In this document: piece by piece, positions 5,894 through 9,104 of the stretch
How the letters are laid out: the number at the start of each line of letters is the position of its first letter
How positions within the stretch are numbered: the first letter of the stretch is position 1
Assembly: GCA_964482055.1 (NCBI GenBank)
Contig: CAYZVX010000089.1
Location: 1 to 9,104, forward strand
Length of the DNA: 9,104 bases
Reading direction: 5' to 3'
Source of the DNA: G020354085 sp964482055
GTDB lineage: Bacteria; Pseudomonadota; Gammaproteobacteria; Acidiferrobacterales; Sulfurifustaceae
Made by a program: the position numbers and the translations under genes
The notes under the pieces: generated by a model
Seen by the model: the letters and a program-made list of their open reading frames with translations, nothing else
Databases searched by the model: none
What the model was told of the DNA's origin: nothing

Positions 5894-7587
5894 CGATATT
5901 CTTCGCGCCAGACCCCGCTCGCCGCATCATTTCCCCCACCGGTCCCGTAGGGGTTTACGATCACGGAGGTCACGCGGTCCACCGTGCGCGCCGCGCTGTC
6001 TGTGATCCTGACCGTGAAACTGTGCGGTCCGGCGACCACAGGGGTGGCGGTGAACACGAGGTTGAAATCGCCGTCGTAGCCAAGCCCCATGCGGTCCGTG
6101 GCGTTGGGCGCGCTGAACGTCGTCGCGGCGGCGGTCCAGGACTCGACCGGCGTGCCGGTCGTGTTGTTGACCAGCGAATAACTGTCGCCGCCGTAGCTCC
6201 AGCCGCCCGGCGGCAGGATCGTCACCTGGCTGACCTCCGCACAGCCCCGATTGGTCACCGCCCAGCTGATCTCGGCGTTGGCGCTGGCGGCATTGAGCGG
6301 TGTCAGCGGCGCAACAGCGGCCAGGTAGTCGTCCAGATCAACCGTCGGTGAGGTGGCGAGCGGTGAGGTGATGGCGCCGCCATTGGCGCTCGCCGTACCC
6401 GATACGGCGAAATCGGGCTTCGCTCCGAACGCCGACACGGTGCCGGTCACGGGCGCGGTCCAGGTGAAGCTGGCCGTGGCGCCGGTCGCGAGGCTCGCGA
6501 CCGAGGCCGGGGTCGGTCCGCTGAAGGCGCCAATGGTGGCGCTGCCCAGGCGCGTGAGGGCCGAAGGCGTCACGTTGGACAGCACGCTGCCGGTGTTGTT
6601 GGTCACGGTCATCACGAAGGTGGCGGTGTCGCCGGGAAAGATGCACGACGGGCTCGCGGCGATGCCGACCACCAGCGGGCTCACCGAGAGCGTATTGGAG
6701 GTGGCCGTGCGCGAGGTGGCATTGCCAGCGCTGTTGCGCACGGTTGCCGTGAAGTACACCGTGCCGCTGTTGCTCGATGCGGTCGTACAGGTGTAGGTGA
6801 TGGTGCCCGAGGCGCCGGGTGCGAGATTCAAAGGGCTCGGGCTGGTGCCGGTGAGCGAGCAGTTCGGCCAGCTGCCCGGTGTCCAGGTACCGGTCCGGGT
6901 CATCGCCGGCGGGCTTGGGCTCGCCACGATGCCGCTTTGGGTGGCGGTGGAGATGTTGCGCACCGTGATGACGAGCCGGAAGCTCGTGCCGGCGGCGATG
7001 GCGCTCACCGGGTTGCCGGAGGCGTCGGTGGTCTGAAACGAAGTGATGGCGAGCGACTTGAGCGTCCACGACCCCGGGCTGTTCACGGTGCTGCGGCCGG
7101 TGCGCGAGATGCCATTCGCGAAGTTCGTATCGAGCGTGAAGCTCGCGCGCGCATCGCGCAGGGTCTGGTTGCGGTCCTGGGTGCTGGTGCCGGCGTTGAG
7201 CGCGAGGGTGAAGTCGAGCGAGCTGCCGGTGGCGATTGAATTGTCCCAACTCGTGGCGCGGAACGTGACCGAGGTCGTGCTGAACGACGTGCGCGTCCAG
7301 CCGGCCGGTGCGGCGGTGCTCGATGCAAATAGCGTCACGGTGCAGGGTGAGCCGCTGCACGACCCGTTGAGGCGGAAACGCATTTCGTAGATGCGCTCGC
7401 TGCTGTTGCCGCCCGTGCTGGTATTGGTCACACGCAGGGTGAGGGACTGTGCCGTGCCCATGTCGAACTGGCCGGGCGCGGCGGGGCCTACCTGGGTGAT
7501 GGTGAACTGGCGCGCGGCCTGCGCGGCCGAGGCCCACACGCCCAGGATCAGGGCAGCACACAGCAGGGTAAGGCTTCTGCCATTCAT
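5890..7587 (-). CDS. Secreted Ig-like repeat protein in the mshQ position
   Basis: A 565-residue exported protein with a Sec signal peptide (MNGRSLTLLCAALILGVWASAAQA, cleavage near residue 24-25). It is followed by Ser/Thr/Gly-rich beta sequence that reads as several Ig-like or DUF11/CARDB-like modules, roughly 26-165, 170-302, 305-415 and 425-545. Recurrent signs are LTLRVTNTS, RLVITVRNIS and FVMTVTNNTGS, each a strand typical of such modules, and few cysteines (77/82, 243/267, 315, 449) that could form disulfides. The tail is a short Gly-rich linker and charged end (GGNDAASGVWREEYR). There is no LPXTG motif and no C-terminal transmembrane helix. In Vibrio the gene after mshP is mshQ, so this may be a functional equivalent (surface or pilus-tip adhesin-like), but I see no clear similarity to MshQ. 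I start at the ATG at 7587 (GAGGG 8 nt upstream); a TTG at 7602 overlapping the previous stop would add 5 residues. Confidence 0.75.
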   Translation of the reverse strand: MNGRSLTLLCAALILGVWASAAQAARQFTITQVGPAAPGQFDMGTAQSLTLRVTNTSTGGNSSERIYEMRFRLNGSCSGSPCTVTLFASSTAAPAGWTRTSFSTTSVTFRATSWDNSIATGSSLDFTLALNAGTSTQDRNQTLRDARASFTLDTNFANGISRTGRSTVNSPGSWTLKSLAITSFQTTDASGNPVSAIAAGTSFRLVITVRNISTATQSGIVASPSPPAMTRTGTWTPGSWPNCSLTGTSPSPLNLAPGASGTITYTCTTASSNSGTVYFTATVRNSAGNATSRTATSNTLSVSPLVVGIAASPSCIFPGDTATFVMTVTNNTGSVLSNVTPSALTRLGSATIGAFSGPTPASVASLATGATASFTWTAPVTGTVSAFGAKPDFAVSGTASANGGAITSPLATSPTVDLDDYLAAVAPLTPLNAASANAEISWAVTNRGCAEVSQVTILPPGGWSYGGDSYSLVNNTTGTPVESWTAAATTFSAPNATDRMGLGYDGDFNLVFTATPVVAGPHSFTVRITDSAARTVDRVTSVIVNPYGTGGGNDAASGVWREEYR

Positions 7588-7598
7588 GTTACCGGCCC

Positions 7599-8465
7599 TC
7601 AACGTTGCACCGTGCGGCGCGCGATGCGCCGGTCATTGCCAACCGTGCCAGTCGCCACGACCTCCGCCTCGTAGTCGACATCCGTTCCGTCCACAAGCAG
7701 CGGCGTCACCGGCGCGCCGATTGCATGCGCGGCTGGTACCGTTCCGTTCTGACAACGCTCGACGCCGGTGAGCGTGAGCGTGCCGCCGGAGGGGCGCGAG
7801 CCCGTATAGCGCAGCTCCTCGCCCTCGATATCGATGGTCCCGCCGCCGAGAAACTTGGAGTGCGCATCCACGTCGATCGATGCCAGGGCCGTGCAGGTGG
7901 CCGCGAGCGCGGTGCGCAGCTGTGTCACTGGATAGACCCGGCTGCCGCGTTCGTGCGCACCGGCCGTGCCGGTGACGCCACCAATGCTGCGGTTGCGCAC
8001 GATGCCGGTGAAGGTGTCGCCGCTGATGCCGCCGTAGTAGACGAACTCGGCGTCGGCGCCGATGTCGTCCTTGATCTGAAGGTAGCCGGCGCTTGGGAAG
8101 CGCGCCGTGCTGTAGACGCGGACCGGACTTGTTGAAGTGGCAGTCGGCACGCGGGTGCGCAGCAAAGTGGCCGGCAGGGACACCGATACCGTGAAGCCGC
8201 CTGCGCCGAGCGCTTGGGCGGGCAAGGCGATCGGATCGGCCGTCGCGCGGTACCAGTCGAGATCGAGCGCGAGGCTTCGTTGCCCGTATTCGATGCCGCT
8301 CTCGGCTTGATAGAGCGCCTGCATCGAGCCGAGGTTATTCACGCTCGTGCCGACGTTTCCCGCCAGCCACCCGCTAACGGCAACGCTCATCGCAGCAACC
8401 AGCACGATCAGCACAACGGCCGCGACCAGCAGGTATCCGCCCTGGCGCTGCGGACCATGGTTCAT
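7599..8465 (-). CDS. mshP: MshP/PilX-like pilus accessory protein
   Basis: A 288-residue protein whose N-terminus, QGG followed by a YLLVAAVVLIVLVAAMSVAVSG helix (about 9-32), has the PilX/MshP plan. That is a hydrophobic helix after a Gly resembling a prepilin site but without Glu5, then QAESGIEYG (53-61) like the family's AAE-G-E motif. The rest is beta-rich. Two halves of the C-terminal part look duplicated (about 123-180 and 205-254; see findings). The start ATG overlaps the preceding prepilin stop as ATGA, with GAGGA 7 nt upstream. The position between an MshO-like prepilin and the mshQ slot supports MshP. At 288 residues it is longer than the MshP proteins I recall, which may reflect the duplication. 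Confidence 0.7.
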   Translation of the reverse strand: MNHGPQRQGGYLLVAAVVLIVLVAAMSVAVSGWLAGNVGTSVNNLGSMQALYQAESGIEYGQRSLALDLDWYRATADPIALPAQALGAGGFTVSVSLPATLLRTRVPTATSTSPVRVYSTARFPSAGYLQIKDDIGADAEFVYYGGISGDTFTGIVRNRSIGGVTGTAGAHERGSRVYPVTQLRTALAATCTALASIDVDAHSKFLGGGTIDIEGEELRYTGSRPSGGTLTLTGVERCQNGTVPAAHAIGAPVTPLLVDGTDVDYEAEVVATGTVGNDRRIARRTVQR

Positions 8466-9104
8466 GGAAAGTTCCTCGGATTGACCGTGGCGCGGTAACT
8501 GCCCGCCATGCCGCCTTGGGCAACATTGAATTGCACGGTGATGTAGAACACCTGCGCTGGGTCCGCCGTGGGCGCGCCGTTGCGATCGCTGTACGTGAAG
8601 CCGAGCCCGCTCACGCCACTGGCAAGCGGCTGGCTGTTGCGCATGAGGTCGCCCGGCGTGGTGCCGGGGCAGCCGTTCACCATGGCGAGGCAGTAGCGAA
8701 TTGGCGTTCCATCGGTGTCGATGAAGGTCACCTCGTTGCCGGGTACGAGGGTCAGGGCGGAGGGCGAGCGCACCGCGCGCAGCTCGCGCGTCATGCGCTC
8801 CAGCGCCAGGCGCGCCTGCGCATCCACGCTCAGGCTGTCACGCGTGGCGACATAACTCTGCAAGCCCGCCCCCATGATCTGCGCACCGACCGCGGCGATG
8901 ATGCCAAGCAGCACCATCACCAGGATCACCTCCACGAGCGTAAAGCCGCAATCGCGCCATCCCTGGCGCGCGGCCCTCGGCTCGATCCCATCGCCGAAGC
9001 CGCAATCGCGCCATCCCTGGCGCGCGGCCCTCGGCTCGATCCCATCGCCGAAGCCGCAATCGCGCCATCCCTGGCGCGCGGCCCTCGGCTCGATCCCATC
9101 GCCG
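8462..9104 (-). CDS. mshO: MshO/PilW-like minor prepilin, 5' end outside window, repeat-encoded leader
   Basis: The mature part has a textbook type IV prepilin site, G then FTLVEVILVMVLLGIIAAV, with cleavage expected after the Gly encoded at 8945-8947 and Glu at +5. It runs 160 residues to the TGA at 8462. The body (LALERMTRELRAVRSPSAL..., then FIDTDGTPIRYCL and an NGCPGTTPGDLMRNS segment) fits MshO/PilW minor prepilins, as does its place before mshP. Upstream of the cleavage site the frame stays open through three copies of an 18-residue unit (DGIEPRAARQGWRDC plus GFG), with no ATG, GTG or TTG in this frame before the window ends. So the start codon lies beyond 9104, or the gene's natural start has been displaced. 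A leader of more than 50 residues would be unusually long. MshD, another minor prepilin, is the alternative assignment. Confidence 0.75.
   Translation of the reverse strand, partial: GDGIEPRAARQGWRDCGFGDGIEPRAARQGWRDCGFGDGIEPRAARQGWRDCGFTLVEVILVMVLLGIIAAVGAQIMGAGLQSYVATRDSLSVDAQARLALERMTRELRAVRSPSALTLVPGNEVTFIDTDGTPIRYCLAMVNGCPGTTPGDLMRNSQPLASGVSGLGFTYSDRNGAPTADPAQVFYITVQFNVAQGGMAGSYRATVNPRNFP
8943..9104. repeat. Three perfect 54-bp tandem repeats with hairpins
   Basis: Units start at 8943, 8997 and 9051 and are identical; the third ends exactly at the window edge. Each unit holds a perfect 7-bp hairpin, cgcgcca-tccc-tggcgcg (8953-8970, 9007-9024, 9061-9078). A second hairpin, cgg-ct-cgat-ccc-atcg-ccg, ends each unit. 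The length is a multiple of three and none of the six frames of the array has a stop. On the minus strand the three frames give 18-residue units beginning MARLRL, MGSSRG or GFGDGI, the last being the prepilin frame. There are no spacers, so this is not a CRISPR array. Copy number may be unreliable because the array touches the edge. Confidence 0.95.

Noticed and set aside
6338..7561. 407-codon open frame overlapping the Ig-like gene in another minus-strand frame
   Set aside because: The composition (His/Arg/Gln-rich) is that of a shifted frame. The signal peptide and beta modules are in the other frame, which also has the better ribosome site.
8943..9104. CRISPR array or a repeat-protein gene beginning MARLRL in the array
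   Set aside because: Units are directly joined with no spacers. The MARLRL frame runs into the out-of-frame region of the prepilin and ends at 8838 without any domain; the prepilin frame is the one with a real downstream product.

Overview
The window is a high-GC stretch, coding entirely on the minus strand, that carries most of an MSHA-type (mannose-sensitive hemagglutinin) type IV pilus locus. The high GC, tight gene packing and MSHA gene content point to a proteobacterium, most likely beta- or gamma-proteobacterial. I cannot place it more precisely from sequence alone.

In the direction of transcription (high to low coordinates) the layout is as follows. A partial MshO/PilW-like minor prepilin (8462-9104) has its N-terminal leader replaced or extended by three perfect 54-bp tandem repeats reaching the window edge. 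A MshP/PilX-like protein (7599-8465) follows. Next is a secreted protein with Ig-like repeats in the slot where mshQ usually lies (5890-7587). A 125-bp AT-richer gap (5765-5889) holds a candidate promoter. Then comes the assembly-machinery block: mshI (PilM/GspL-like), a PilN-like mshI2, mshJ (PilO-like), mshK, the secretin mshL, the ATPase mshM and the beginning of mshN. Most genes overlap or abut (ATGA, GTGA or TGATG junctions, 2-5 nt gaps), so the block is probably one translationally coupled operon, or two joined at the 5.8-kb gap. Compared with the Vibrio order (mshI-N first, mshB-A-C-D-O-P-Q after), the pilin-like block here lies upstream of the assembly block.

The genes fit one machine: MshL is the outer-membrane secretin, MshK its probable periplasmic companion, MshI/MshI2/MshJ the inner-membrane alignment subcomplex, MshM and MshN accessory factors, and the prepilins plus the Ig-like protein likely fibre-associated or surface parts.

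The most unusual signal is a short hairpin-forming repeat family embedded in frame in three of these genes. There are three perfect 54-bp tandem copies at the start of the prepilin gene, one 87% identical 54-bp copy inside mshM (adding about 18 residues between Walker A and the next strand), and a related mosaic element of about 80-90 bp inside mshJ (adding about 25 residues). The repeat units have no stop codon in any of the six frames. The two 54-bp versions differ by a compensatory base-pair change in one hairpin, which suggests a mobile, structured, coding-tolerant element.
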